A stretch of 64,000 nt of DNA from Gammaproteobacteria bacterium (GTDB lineage Bacteria; Pseudomonadota; Gammaproteobacteria; Burkholderiales; Nitrosomonadaceae). Below, in pieces: positions 27,581 to 37,105 of the stretch. The notes under the pieces are model-generated. The model was given only the letters and a program-made list of their open reading frames with translations. It ran no database searches and was not told the DNA's origin. Every line of letters starts with the position of its first letter. The first letter of the stretch is position 1. Position numbers and translations under genes: made by a program. The stretch covers positions 1 through 64,000 of the forward strand of contig JAUIIB010000011.1 of the NCBI GenBank assembly GCA_030431985.1, in the 5' to 3' direction.

Positions 27581-27586
27581 AGGAGG
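27581..27586 (+). promoter_or_regulatory. Ribosome binding site that fixes a TTG start for fadN
   Basis: AGGAGG lies five bases before an in-frame TTG at 27592. The protein then begins LKNAHFVVRKVAILGAG, so the NAD-binding fold starts about ten residues in, as in relatives. No comparable ribosome site precedes the longer alternative at 27511. Confidence 0.7.
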
Positions 27587-27591
27587 CAGAA

Positions 27592-30111
27592 TTGAAGAAC
27601 GCTCATTTTGTTGTGCGTAAAGTAGCGATACTCGGTGCCGGTGTAATGGGTGCTCAGATTGCAGCCCATATGGTTAATGCAAATATTGAAACGGTATTAT
27701 ATGAATTGCCGGCTGAGACCGGTAATCTGAATGCCAATGTGATTAAAGCAGTTGAACAGTTGAAGAAGTTCGAGCCGTCACCGTTGTCGATAAAAACCAG
27801 GGCTGCCTATATTCAACCTGCCAATTATGATCAACATCTTGAATTGTTAAAGGACTGCGATGTGGTCATTGAAGCAATAGCCGAGCGTATCGATTGGAAG
27901 CAGGCGCTTTATGAAAAAGTGGCGCCGTATCTTGGTGAGCAGACCCTATTTGTCAGCAATACGTCGGGCCTTTCTATCAATACACTGGCACAAGCCCTTC
28001 CTGAAACATTGCGTCATCGTTTTTGCGGTGTCCATTTTTTTAATCCACCACGGTACATGCATCTGGTCGAATTGATTCCTTGTGCGCAAAGTGATAACGA
28101 GATGCTTGATCATCTGGAATCCTTTCTGGTGACATACTTGGGTAAGGGTGTCATTCGTGCGAAAGATACACCTAACTTTATTGCTAATCGTATCGGTGTT
28201 TTCTCTTTACTTGCGACTATGCATCACGGCCAGTCGTTCGGTTTGACATTCGATGAAGTGGACGCGTTGACAGGTACGTTGATTGGACGGCCTAAGAGTG
28301 CAACCTACAGGACGGCAGATGTCGTAGGGCTGGATGTATTGGCGCATGTGATTCATACCATGCGTGATACGTTGCCAGATGATCATTGGCACTCGTATTT
28401 CGAGGCACCAGACTGGCTGCGCGATTTAATAGATGATGGCGCCCTCGGCCAAAAGACCAAGCGTGGCGTATATCAGAAAGTCGGCAAAGAAATTCAAATA
28501 TTTGATCTTGGAAGGAATGAATATCGTACGGCAATAGGTGAAGTTGCGGAAGATTTGAAACAGCAGCTTAAGCTTGGCAAATCGTCAGATAGCATTGCCG
28601 TAATGCACGATAGCGAGCATAAACAGGGGCAGTTCTTATGGGCCATTCATCGTGATTTGTTTCATTATTGTGCGGTTCAGCTAGAATCGATTGCAGACAA
28701 TACACGTGATTTGGATTTGGCTATTCGATGGGGGTTTGGATGGAAACGCGGCCCCTTTGAAATCTGGCAGAACGCCGGATGGCAGCAAATTGTAGATTGG
28801 ATTAATGCGGATATAGCCGCAGGAAAATCCATGAGAGACACACCGTTGCCTGCCTGGGTATACGAAATTGGTAAACAACAGATGCAATCCGTACATACGC
28901 CACAGGGTTCTTATGCACCGCTATTCCAGTCGTTGCACAAGCGTTCCACGTTGCCCGTATATCAACGGCAACTTTATCCCGATCGTCTTGTTGGTGAAAG
29001 TGTTGATTACGGTGAGACCATTCTTGAAACTGATGCAATCCGCTTGTGGCATACAGGCGATAAGATAGCAATCCTCAGTTTCAAGAGTAAAATGCATACG
29101 ATCAGCAAAGCGGTGCTGAACGGTATGCAGGATGCCATCAAAGAAGCTGAGATGAACTGGCAAGCCATGGTGATTTGGCAAACGGAACCGCCATTCTCCG
29201 CTGGCGCGGATCTTAAACAAGCAACCGAACATATTACAGCAGCTTGTAGAGAACAGGATGCACCGTTGTTTTCGTCTTCTACGCTTGAAAAATTGCTGAA
29301 GCAATTCAGACGCTCAGTTAAATCGGAAACGCATAACGATAGCGAAGATCCAGTTAAATCGGATACATTTCTGGCGGAAAAACTGACGGAAGTCATGGTG
29401 ATGATTGAGCAATTCCAGCAAACGTCACAAGCTCTGCGTTATTCTATGATTCCGACGGTGGCTGCGGTAGATGGATTGGCGTTGGGTGGTGGATGTGAAT
29501 TTGTTATGCACTGTGACCGTACAGTTGCAACGTTGGAAACTTATATTGGTTTGGTTGAAGCCGGTGTTGGCCTGTTACCTGCTGGGGGCGGGTGTAAGGA
29601 ATTTGCACTTAGGTCTGCACAAACCGCGCTAGAAGGCGATCCATTTCCGCAGCTGAAAAAGTATTATCAGACGGTTGCCATGGCTGAACTGGCGAAAAGC
29701 GCAGAGCAGGGTAAAGCGCTCGGTTTTTTGCGGCAGGCTGATTCAATTATTATGAATCGTTTTGAATTACTGCACACGGCAAAGCATCAGGCACTGGCGC
29801 TCGCGGAATCCGGTTACCGGCCGCCATTGAAATCAATGGCGATTCCGGTGGCCGGCAATACAGGTATTGCGACGATAGAAAGTATGCTTGTTAACATGCA
29901 TGAAGGAGCATTTATTTCTGATCATGATTATTTGATCGGTAAAAAAATCGCCTATGTTATGTGTGGCGGAGATCTGACGCCGGGCAGTCTGGTGGACGAA
30001 GAATGGCTACTGGAACTTGAGCGTACTGCATTTATCGAGTTACTCGTTACCGAGAAAACGCAGGCGCGTATCGCGCATACGATGAAGACCGGAAAGCCGC
30101 TTAGAAATTGA
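27592..30111 (+). CDS. fadN: 3-hydroxyacyl-CoA dehydrogenase / enoyl-CoA hydratase, FadN type
   Basis: This bifunctional beta-oxidation enzyme hydrates trans-2-enoyl-CoA and oxidises the 3-hydroxyacyl-CoA with NAD. The dehydrogenase is at the N-terminus (KVAILGAGVMGAQIAAHM, residues 10-27; HFFNPPRYMHLVELIP near 160) with its second C-terminal domain to about 430. The enoyl-CoA hydratase is at the C-terminus (PPFSAGADLKQ near 544; DGLALGGGCEF near 628). This order is that of FadN (YusL) rather than of enterobacterial FadB. I chose the TTG at 27592, which has a perfect AGGAGG five bases upstream; an ATG-type frame opening at 27511 would add an unconserved basic leader. fadA follows 42 bases downstream. 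Confidence 0.92.
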   Translation: MKNAHFVVRKVAILGAGVMGAQIAAHMVNANIETVLYELPAETGNLNANVIKAVEQLKKFEPSPLSIKTRAAYIQPANYDQHLELLKDCDVVIEAIAERIDWKQALYEKVAPYLGEQTLFVSNTSGLSINTLAQALPETLRHRFCGVHFFNPPRYMHLVELIPCAQSDNEMLDHLESFLVTYLGKGVIRAKDTPNFIANRIGVFSLLATMHHGQSFGLTFDEVDALTGTLIGRPKSATYRTADVVGLDVLAHVIHTMRDTLPDDHWHSYFEAPDWLRDLIDDGALGQKTKRGVYQKVGKEIQIFDLGRNEYRTAIGEVAEDLKQQLKLGKSSDSIAVMHDSEHKQGQFLWAIHRDLFHYCAVQLESIADNTRDLDLAIRWGFGWKRGPFEIWQNAGWQQIVDWINADIAAGKSMRDTPLPAWVYEIGKQQMQSVHTPQGSYAPLFQSLHKRSTLPVYQRQLYPDRLVGESVDYGETILETDAIRLWHTGDKIAILSFKSKMHTISKAVLNGMQDAIKEAEMNWQAMVIWQTEPPFSAGADLKQATEHITAACREQDAPLFSSSTLEKLLKQFRRSVKSETHNDSEDPVKSDTFLAEKLTEVMVMIEQFQQTSQALRYSMIPTVAAVDGLALGGGCEFVMHCDRTVATLETYIGLVEAGVGLLPAGGGCKEFALRSAQTALEGDPFPQLKKYYQTVAMAELAKSAEQGKALGFLRQADSIIMNRFELLHTAKHQALALAESGYRPPLKSMAIPVAGNTGIATIESMLVNMHEGAFISDHDYLIGKKIAYVMCGGDLTPGSLVDEEWLLELERTAFIELLVTEKTQARIAHTMKTGKPLRN

Positions 30112-30153
30112 TACAGGCGGGTGCAAACATATCCATAATGTAAGGGGAAGTTG

Positions 30154-31353
30154 ATGACTAAGCCGATACAAGATACCTATATTGTTGCAGCAGCACGCAC
30201 ACCGGTAGGTAAAGCGCCGCGTGGCATATTCAGAAATGTCCGCCCAGATGATTTACTCGTGCATGTATTGAAAGCGGTAATGCAGCAGTGCGAAGGACTT
30301 GATCCCGCAGTAGTTGATGATGTAATTGTCGGTTGTGCCATGCCGGAAGCCGAGCAGGGGATCAACGTTGCGCGTGTGGCGTTATTAATGGCCGATATGC
30401 CGGATAGTGTGCCGGGCATGACGATTAATCGATTTTGTGCGTCAGGCTTGCAATCCGTTGCGATTGCTGCAGATCGTATTCGCCTGGGTGAGGCAGATGT
30501 TCTGATAGCCGGCGGGACGGAAAGCATGAGCATGGTGCCGATGATGGGAAATAAGGTGGCCATGAATCCGGTATTGTTTAAACATGATGAGAATGTTGCA
30601 ATTGCCTATGGAATGGGCATGACCGCAGAAAAAGTAGCCGAACGGTGGCATGTCGATCGTGAGGCGCAGGATTTATTTGCCTTTACCAGTCATCAGCGTG
30701 CACTTAAAGCGATAAATGAGGGTGAGTTTGACGAAGAAATCGCGCCTTATGTCATCGATGAAAGGTGTCCAGATCTGGAGGCCCGCCAGATACAGCGGTT
30801 TGAGTCGGTTAAAGATACCGATGAAGGGCCGCGTGCGGATACAAACCTGGATGTTTTGGCAAAGCTGAGACCGGTTTTTGCTTCGCAAGGTTCAGTAACG
30901 GCAGGGAACAGTTCGCAAATGTCCGATGGCGCAGGGGCGGTGGTTTTGATGAGTGAAGCAGCTATGCTGCGCTTTAATCTATCGCCATTGGGTCGATTTG
31001 TTGGCTACGCAGTTGCGGGTGTTCCGCCTGAGATTATGGGGGTCGGGCCAATCCAGGCAATTCCTAAAGTCCTAACACAGACGGGTATCAAACAAGATGA
31101 CCTTGATTGGATTGAATTGAATGAGGCTTTTGCCGCACAAAGCCTTGCTGTTATTAATGAACTGGGATTAAATCGGGAAAAAATTAATCCTCTGGGCGGT
31201 GCCATTGCATTAGGGCATCCCTTAGGGGCAACAGGTTCTATACGTGTGGCAACTTTATTGCATGGTATGCGTCGCCGCCAAATGAAATACGGCATGGTGA
31301 CAATGTGTATTGGCAGTGGAATGGGGGCAGCCGGAATTTTTGAAGCGCTTTAG
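30154..31353 (+). CDS. fadA: Acetyl-CoA acyltransferase (3-ketoacyl-CoA thiolase)
   Basis: This thiolase cleaves 3-ketoacyl-CoA with CoA to release acetyl-CoA in the last step of beta-oxidation. The nucleophilic cysteine lies in NRFCASGLQSVA near residue 90. The active-site His is in GGAIALGHPLGATGSIR near 350 and the second Cys in CIGSGMGAAGIFEAL at the C-terminus. The length of 399 residues is standard. AAGGGGA precedes the ATG at 30154; a TTG directly before it is also in frame. It follows fadN, together forming a fadNA-type operon. An acyl-CoA dehydrogenase is not encoded nearby. It converges with fghA over a short inverted repeat. Confidence 0.95.
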   Translation: MTKPIQDTYIVAAARTPVGKAPRGIFRNVRPDDLLVHVLKAVMQQCEGLDPAVVDDVIVGCAMPEAEQGINVARVALLMADMPDSVPGMTINRFCASGLQSVAIAADRIRLGEADVLIAGGTESMSMVPMMGNKVAMNPVLFKHDENVAIAYGMGMTAEKVAERWHVDREAQDLFAFTSHQRALKAINEGEFDEEIAPYVIDERCPDLEARQIQRFESVKDTDEGPRADTNLDVLAKLRPVFASQGSVTAGNSSQMSDGAGAVVLMSEAAMLRFNLSPLGRFVGYAVAGVPPEIMGVGPIQAIPKVLTQTGIKQDDLDWIELNEAFAAQSLAVINELGLNREKINPLGGAIALGHPLGATGSIRVATLLHGMRRRQMKYGMVTMCIGSGMGAAGIFEAL

Positions 31354-31380
31354 CGTGTTTCGGTCAATGTTAAGACACGC
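31353..31380. terminator. Possible bidirectional terminator between fadA and fghA
   Basis: GCGTGT at 31353-31358 pairs with ACACGC at 31375-31380 around a 16-base loop, in the 16-base gap between two convergent genes and overlapping both ends. A strong T run is lacking, so the assignment is tentative. Confidence 0.35.
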
Positions 31381-32221
31381 ACTCCAGTATATTTGCGTGA
31401 TGTTTGAAATGATCTTCAATAAATGTACTGATAAAATAATAGCTATGGTCGTAATTTTGGTGATAACGTAGCGTCAATTTTTGTTTATTTTTCTGACAAA
31501 TTTTTTCCAGTAGATCGGGGCGGAGCTGTTCGGTCAGAAACGGATCATTCAGACCTTGATCAACTAATATATCAGGAATACGTTTGCCCTCTTCAATGAG
31601 GGCGGTCGCGTCATAATTCCGCCAGCTGTCTTTGTCTTTTCCTAGATAATGTGTGAATGCTTTTTGACCCCAGGGGCATTGTATCGGTGCACAAATTGGC
31701 GCAAAAGCGGAGATTGATCTAAACTTGTCAGGATAACGCAAACCCAGCGTCAATGCGCCGTGACCGCCCATTGAGTGACCTGATATACCGATTTTATCTT
31801 TGTCGGCTAAACAATCATTAATAATGATTTCGTATAATTCTTGTGTAACGTAGTGTTCCATCAAATAGTGATTTGACCATGGTTTTTCCGTTGCATCCAG
31901 GTAAAAACCAGCGCCGGTACCGAAATCCCAGTCATCGTTCTCCCCTGAAATACCTGTTTCCCGGGGGCTGGTGTCCAGCGTAACGATCATAAATCCATAT
32001 TCAGCAGCATAACGTTGTGCGCCTGCTTTGAACATGAATGTCTCTTCAGTGCAAGTTAGTCCGGCGAGAAAAAAGATTGCAGGTATCCGCTGTTGTGATT
32101 GGTGTGGTTGAAAAACTGAAAAACGCATCGGCAAGCCGATGGTTGATGAATGATGTTGATAAAACCGTTGAATACCTCCGAAACAGTTGTGTTCATTACG
32201 GATCTCTAGGTTCAGTGCCAT
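31370..32221 (-). CDS. fghA: S-formylglutathione hydrolase
   Basis: This esterase splits S-formylglutathione into formate and glutathione, the second step of glutathione-dependent formaldehyde oxidation. The nucleophile elbow is GISGHSMGGHGALT near residue 147 and the catalytic histidine lies in HQNYDHSYYFIS near 256. The N-terminal GLTCTEETFMFKAGAQRYAAE motif is typical of the family. The length of 283 residues is normal. Its ATG shares one base with the frmA stop codon (TAATG), so the two are translationally coupled and act in one pathway. Confidence 0.95.
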   Translation of the reverse strand: MALNLEIRNEHNCFGGIQRFYQHHSSTIGLPMRFSVFQPHQSQQRIPAIFFLAGLTCTEETFMFKAGAQRYAAEYGFMIVTLDTSPRETGISGENDDWDFGTGAGFYLDATEKPWSNHYLMEHYVTQELYEIIINDCLADKDKIGISGHSMGGHGALTLGLRYPDKFRSISAFAPICAPIQCPWGQKAFTHYLGKDKDSWRNYDATALIEEGKRIPDILVDQGLNDPFLTEQLRPDLLEKICQKNKQKLTLRYHQNYDHSYYFISTFIEDHFKHHANILECVS

Positions 32222-33327
32222 TAATATATCACCACTGAACGGATGGATTCTCCCGCTTTCATTAATTGGAAGCCTTCATTGATATCCTCCAGTTTTAGTG
32301 TATGTGTAATAAGTGAGTCAATGTTGATTTTGCCTTCCATATACCAATCGACAATTCTCGGGACATCAGTTCGGCCGCGTGCTCCCCCGAAAGCGGAGCC
32401 TTCCCATTTTCTGCCGGTAACCAGTTGAAACGGACGTGTGCTGATTTCAGCACCCGCTTCGGCTACACCAATAATAATACTGCGCCCCCAGCCTTTATGG
32501 GTGCATTCTAGGGCTTGCCGCATGACTTGCGTATTACCGATGCATTCAAAACTGTAGTCCGCACCTCCGTCAGTGAGTTGAATAATGGCATCTGTGATGT
32601 CGGATTCTTCATTGGGATTAAGAAAATGAGTCATGCCGAAGTCACGTGCCATAGTTTCACGTTCGGAGTTGATGTCGATACCGATAATTTTGTCAGCACC
32701 GACCATTCTGGCACCTTGTATAACATTCAGCCCTATACCACCGAGTCCGAAGACGGCTATATTGCTGCCTGCTTCAACTTTGGCGGTAAATAAAACTGCG
32801 CCTATTCCAGTGGTAACGCCACAACCGATATAGCACACCTTGTCAAATGGTGCATCGGGCCGGATCTTAGCTAATGCAATTTCGGGAACGATCGTATAAT
32901 TCGAGAAGGTTGATGTCCCCATGTAATGGAAAAGCGGCTCACCGTTTAATGAAAAGCGTGATGTTGAATCAGGCATAAGGCCGCGGCCTTGTGTAGATCG
33001 AATTGCCTGGCAAAGATTGGTTTTTTGGGATAAACAGAATTTGCATTCCCGGCATTCCGGTGTGTAGAGCGGTATAACATGATCGCCTGGTTGCAGTGAT
33101 TTTACGTCTTGACCGGTTTCGACGACAATGCCAGCGCCTTCATGTCCCAGTATCGTTGGGAATAAGCCTTCAGGATCTGCACCAGATAATGTGTAATAGT
33201 CAGTATGACAAATACCCGTGGCTTTGATTTCAACAACCACTTCGTTTGCTTTCGGACCGTCTAGGTCAACGTGTTCAATTGTCAGGGGTTGTCCCGCTTG
33301 CCAGGCTACAGCTGCTTTTGTTTTCAT
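32221..33327 (-). CDS. frmA: S-(hydroxymethyl)glutathione dehydrogenase / class III alcohol dehydrogenase
   Basis: This zinc enzyme oxidises S-hydroxymethylglutathione to S-formylglutathione with NAD, removing formaldehyde. Catalytic-zinc ligands are visible in GICHTDYYTLSGAD (Cys near residue 38) and GHEGAGIV near 60. The four-cysteine structural zinc site is CRECKFCLSQKTNLC near 90-104. The Rossmann motif GLGGIGLNVIQGARMVGADK is near 193. Length (368 aa) is standard. It is the first gene of a frmA-fghA operon with no frmR-type repressor next to it. In a C1-exposed autotroph such as an ammonia oxidiser, formaldehyde can arise from co-oxidation of methane or methanol; that link is inference. 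Confidence 0.96.
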   Translation of the reverse strand: MKTKAAVAWQAGQPLTIEHVDLDGPKANEVVVEIKATGICHTDYYTLSGADPEGLFPTILGHEGAGIVVETGQDVKSLQPGDHVIPLYTPECRECKFCLSQKTNLCQAIRSTQGRGLMPDSTSRFSLNGEPLFHYMGTSTFSNYTIVPEIALAKIRPDAPFDKVCYIGCGVTTGIGAVLFTAKVEAGSNIAVFGLGGIGLNVIQGARMVGADKIIGIDINSERETMARDFGMTHFLNPNEESDITDAIIQLTDGGADYSFECIGNTQVMRQALECTHKGWGRSIIIGVAEAGAEISTRPFQLVTGRKWEGSAFGGARGRTDVPRIVDWYMEGKINIDSLITHTLKLEDINEGFQLMKAGESIRSVVIY

Positions 33328-33798
33328 TCGAGTGTGTTAATTTTAATATGTGAAAATAGGCATGGTAAATTATGATATTGCCGCAGGTAATAAGAGTCTG
33401 AACTGAATGGTTTTGTGTGATTCATAATATATACACGGTCAGTATTTGCGTACAGATTATTTTAGAATATCAAATAAACTGAACATATGGGCAGGAATAT
33501 GAGCACAAAATTCATTAATTTCATAATTTCGAATGTACTACCGTCCAGTTGTTTCATTTAGCTGAATAGCTAAGATGCAGCTAGCGGTTCGCAGCATAAA
33601 TGAGTTTGGCCGTTTTTGCAGTATTCATGTGGTTTTAGAATTTATTGGGTTTGAATTGCAAATAATAAGGTGAATTGATGCTTAATTACTTGATTGTTGC
33701 TTATGAAATTTAGTTATTCTTTTAGTATCTGATAATATTGCATTATGTTATAAATTTTGACTAGATTTTGCTTGATAAATCTATAAGAGGAAACTTCT
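33328..33798. other. Divergent intergenic region between frmA and the XrtA operon
   Basis: About 470 AT-rich bases between two divergent transcription units, so promoters for both are expected. I found no sigma-54 site with correct spacing: two GG/GC pairs are one base too close. No convincing sigma-70 pair was identified either. No reading frame of note, repeat or RNA gene is visible. A ribosome site for the first XrtA gene (AAGAGGA) lies at its right end. Confidence 0.5.
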
Positions 33799-34428
33799 GT
33801 GAAAACATATTCTTTGGGCTTGGGTTATTTGCAGCGATCTGTTTCATTTTGGATTGCCTTATTACTTATGACTGGTTGCAATACTTATCCGCTTTTGACT
33901 GAAACTGAAAATAATTTCGTTCACCGAGATTATTTAATTGGACCCGGAGACAATGTTGAAATCATTGTCTGGCGCAATCCTGAGATATCTATGTCGGTGC
34001 CCGTGAGGCCGGATGGAAAAATTACAACGCCATTAGTCGAAGACCTGCCCGCCAGTGGTAAAACTTCGACGCAACTCGCCCGTGACATCGAAGAAACATT
34101 GTCGAAATATATCCAAGAGCCTGTTGTAACTGTCGTAGTAACGGAGTTTGTTGGACCCTTTGGCGAACAGGTTCGAGTGATAGGAGAGGCCGCCAACCCT
34201 ATGGCATTGGCTTATCGGGAAAAAATGACCTTAATGGATGTGATGATTGCGGTGGGGGGTATGACTGATTTTGCGGCGGGGAACCGGGCGAGATTAATCC
34301 GAACTATAAATGGAGAGCAACAACAGTTTCGCGTTCGATTGGATGATTTAATTAGAGATGGAGACGTTTCAGCAAATGTTCCTGTGTTACAAGGGGATGT
34401 GCTAGTGATACCCGAAAGTCTTTTTTAG
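33799..34428 (+). CDS. XrtA/PEP-CTERM system polysaccharide export lipoprotein
   Basis: This 209-residue Wza-type outer-membrane export protein has a hydrophobic leader ending in a lipobox (LLLMTGC, Cys near residue 27), so it is probably a lipoprotein. The Poly_export domain follows (YLIGPGDNVEIIVWRNPEIS near 46-65) and then a SLBB-like region (VRVIGEAANPMALAYREKMT near 135-155). It is short compared with Wza, as is usual for exopolysaccharide systems of the exosortase type. The start is GTG with AAGAGGA seven bases upstream. It opens a nine-gene run and would form the outer-membrane exit for the polymer. Gaps of 60-140 bases separate the first three genes. Confidence 0.92.
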   Translation: MKTYSLGLGYLQRSVSFWIALLLMTGCNTYPLLTETENNFVHRDYLIGPGDNVEIIVWRNPEISMSVPVRPDGKITTPLVEDLPASGKTSTQLARDIEETLSKYIQEPVVTVVVTEFVGPFGEQVRVIGEAANPMALAYREKMTLMDVMIAVGGMTDFAAGNRARLIRTINGEQQQFRVRLDDLIRDGDVSANVPVLQGDVLVIPESLF

Positions 34429-34564
34429 CGACTTGGAGCGAAGTGTGCTGTGCACAATGAATGTAACACGGTATTAAAAGATTTGTAATTTGAAATAGAT
34501 TGAATCTGAAGATTGTGTTGAGCTAACCCAAGAAGTAGTCAAATTTCAATAGTGAGAATACTGC

Positions 34565-36127
34565 ATGGATGAACTGATTACCCGTTTATATGTTTTTATT
34601 AAGGGTATCTGGAAATACCGTTTACTCGCGATAATTGTTGCATGGATAGTTGCAATCGTTGGCTGGGTGGTTGTGTTAAAACTCCCGGATAATTATGAAG
34701 CATCAGCAAGAATTTACGTCGATACGCAGAATGTTATCAGACCATTAATGGAGGGAATGACGGTTTCGACGAATGTGCAACATCAGGTTTCCATTATGGG
34801 GCGTACGTTAATCAGTCGTCCCAATGTTGAAAATGTTATGCGGATGGTTGATCTAGATGTCCAAGTTAAAACCGAAAAAGAAAAAGAGCGGCTAATTACC
34901 GATCTCATGCAGGATATAAAACTGGCGGCCACAGCTGGAGATAACATTTTTACGATTACATACAACCATAAGAATCCCGTTTTAGCCAGAGATGTTGTGC
35001 AATCATTATTAACGATTTTTGTGGAAGAGGGGCTGGATGGGAAGAAAGAGGATTCCACTTCTGCATTGCGTTTCATCGATCAGCAGATTGCGGCTTACGA
35101 GGAAAAATTAATCGAAGCTGAAAATGCTTTAACGAAATTTAAGCAGGAAAATCTTGGATTGTTACCTGGGCAAGGTGGTGATTATTACGAGCAATTGTTG
35201 AAAGCACAAGAAGATATGAAACAGGCTAAGTTAGCACTTAGAGAGGCGGAACGGGGCCGGGATGCGATTAGAAAACAAATCAGTGGTGATGAACCTGTTT
35301 TTGTATTGGAATCATTTGATGTAGAGGGTGAGACCATTGTTAATCCTGAAATTGATGCGCGGATTCAGAGTTTGAATGAAAAGCTGGATTCTCTTCGGCT
35401 TAATTTTACTGAGTTACATCCGGATATTGTGTCTACCAAAAGACTGATTGCTCAGCTAGAAGAGCAGAAAAAAGAAGAAGCAAAACGCTTTTCCAGCCAC
35501 CGAGATCTCGGCAAAGATTATAGTCCTATGTTGCAACAATTAAATGTCGCATTAGCGGATGCAGAAGCAGCCGTTGCCTCTATGGCCGCTCGTGTTGAAG
35601 AATATTCGGTTAGGTATGAGAATTTAAAATCAATGAGTTCTGCTATCCCGAGAGTCGAAGCGGAGTTTACGCAGCTTAATCGTGATTACAATGTTAATAA
35701 AGCCAATTATGAACGACTTCTGGAGCGCAGGATTTCGGCGCGGATGTCAGGTGAGCTAACGTCGGCTTCAGGTTTGTTGTCGTTCAGAATTATTGATCCA
35801 CCTCAGGTTCCGGAGATTCCTGTTGGCCCAGAGCATAGGCTGTTGTTTTCTCTGGTTTTCGTTGCCGCTTTAATGACGGGTATTGCCGTTGCCTTTATCA
35901 TCAGCCAGGTCAGGCCAGCTTTTTACAGTCAAAGCAATCTGCGCGAAGTAACTGGCTTACCTGTTTTAGGTTCTGTCCCCATGGTATGGACGGGTGAGCA
36001 GATTGCGCACCGAAAGCACAGGCTATTTATCTTTGGGTTGTCTATCTTAATGTTGGCAGTGATTTATGGGGTGTTAATACTCTATTTTAGAAAGCTGAAC
36101 AATATCGTGGGAATGTTTCCTTTTTAA
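34565..36127 (+). CDS. XrtA system polysaccharide chain-length determinant
   Basis: The 520-residue inner-membrane protein is of the Wzz/GumC type. It has an N-terminal membrane segment (about residues 18-38) and a Wzz domain with YEASARIYVDTQNVIRPLM near 45. Long periplasmic coiled coils span about 170-395 (YEEKLIEAENALTKFKQENL; QLEEQKKEEAKR). A second membrane segment near 425-445 is preceded by the proline-rich IDPPQVPEIPVGPEHR, and a third hydrophobic helix lies near the C-terminus. These proteins set polymer length and connect to the cytoplasmic tyrosine kinase, here a separate gene next downstream. The C-terminus lacks a kinase domain. The assignment follows length, motifs and context. 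Confidence 0.92.
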   Translation: MDELITRLYVFIKGIWKYRLLAIIVAWIVAIVGWVVVLKLPDNYEASARIYVDTQNVIRPLMEGMTVSTNVQHQVSIMGRTLISRPNVENVMRMVDLDVQVKTEKEKERLITDLMQDIKLAATAGDNIFTITYNHKNPVLARDVVQSLLTIFVEEGLDGKKEDSTSALRFIDQQIAAYEEKLIEAENALTKFKQENLGLLPGQGGDYYEQLLKAQEDMKQAKLALREAERGRDAIRKQISGDEPVFVLESFDVEGETIVNPEIDARIQSLNEKLDSLRLNFTELHPDIVSTKRLIAQLEEQKKEEAKRFSSHRDLGKDYSPMLQQLNVALADAEAAVASMAARVEEYSVRYENLKSMSSAIPRVEAEFTQLNRDYNVNKANYERLLERRISARMSGELTSASGLLSFRIIDPPQVPEIPVGPEHRLLFSLVFVAALMTGIAVAFIISQVRPAFYSQSNLREVTGLPVLGSVPMVWTGEQIAHRKHRLFIFGLSILMLAVIYGVLILYFRKLNNIVGMFPF

Positions 36128-36187
36128 AACCTGGACCGGTTAAGTGATGTTTGTATGACCCGCTTCGATTAATCATGAAGGATTAGT

Positions 36188-37105
36188 ATGAGTATTATAG
36201 AGAAGGCAATAAACAAGCTTGAAAAGGAAGTCGGTAGCAAAGCCATACATAATGTAAAAAGGAAAAGGCCGCAGCCAGCCGTCAACACAACGATTAAAGC
36301 AGATGTTTCTGAAGAGGCAAATATTTCTGAAAAGGTGGTTGATCATTTTCAGGTAAATAGAATCAGCCACGATAAGCCTCTTCCTACAACTGCAAGTCCT
36401 AATTATATTAATATCGATCTCGAAAGATTGCATCAATTGGGGATTGTTACGCCTAATCAAGGTAAAACCCAGATTGCAGAGCAGTTTAGGATAATCAAAC
36501 GTCCACTGTTAACCAAGGCATTTGCAAAAAAAAATAACAATCTGATTATGATTTCGAGCGCGCTAGCAGGGGAAGGTAAAAGTTTTTGTGCGGTGAACCT
36601 AGCGATGAGTATCGCATCTGAGATGGATCATAGAGTTTTGTTGATTGATGCGGATGTGGCTAGACCTTCGATACCGAATTTATTGGACATTGAGAATCAA
36701 GCGGGATTAATGGATATACTCATTGGTAAGTCTGGGGATGTTTCAGACGTTCTGATAAAAACCAATGTAGAAAAACTGAGCTTGATTATGTCTGGGACTG
36801 CGCATTCTCATGCTACGGAGCTTCTGGCAAGCCAGACTATGGCCATACTGCTTGAAGAACTTGCTCAACGTTACAATGATAGAATTGTAGTCTTCGACGC
36901 ACCTCCTATACTATTAACGAGTGAAGCGCGTGTTTTACCCGAACGCATGGGGCAAATTGTCTTAGTCGTTGAAGCCGAACAAACAACGCAGCAGGCGCTA
37001 AATCAAGTAATTAACCAGTTCAGTTCTAAAGCCAATATTAGTTTGATTTATAACAAAGTTAAAACTTTCGCGAGTGGCGAGTATTGTGGGTACTACTACT
37101 CATGA
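36188..37105 (+). CDS. XrtA-associated tyrosine autokinase
   Basis: The 305-residue protein is a BY-kinase with a polar N-terminal linker (about residues 1-90) and a CpsD/CapB-like ATPase domain. Walker A is SSALAGEGKSFCAVNLA near residue 125, Walker A' is VLLIDADVARPS near 152, and Walker B lies in IVVFDAPPIL near 235. The C-terminal tail contains closely spaced tyrosines (YCGYYYS), the usual autophosphorylation cluster. With the chain-length determinant it would control polymer assembly. A GAAGGA ribosome site precedes the ATG. Its stop overlaps the next gene (ATGA, 37102-37105). Confidence 0.94.
   Translation: MSIIEKAINKLEKEVGSKAIHNVKRKRPQPAVNTTIKADVSEEANISEKVVDHFQVNRISHDKPLPTTASPNYINIDLERLHQLGIVTPNQGKTQIAEQFRIIKRPLLTKAFAKKNNNLIMISSALAGEGKSFCAVNLAMSIASEMDHRVLLIDADVARPSIPNLLDIENQAGLMDILIGKSGDVSDVLIKTNVEKLSLIMSGTAHSHATELLASQTMAILLEELAQRYNDRIVVFDAPPILLTSEARVLPERMGQIVLVVEAEQTTQQALNQVINQFSSKANISLIYNKVKTFASGEYCGYYYS

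Noticed and set aside
33433-33720. Sigma-54-like GG/GC pairs upstream of the XrtA operon.
   Set aside because: The spacing is 11 rather than 12 bases in both cases, which sigma-54 does not tolerate well.
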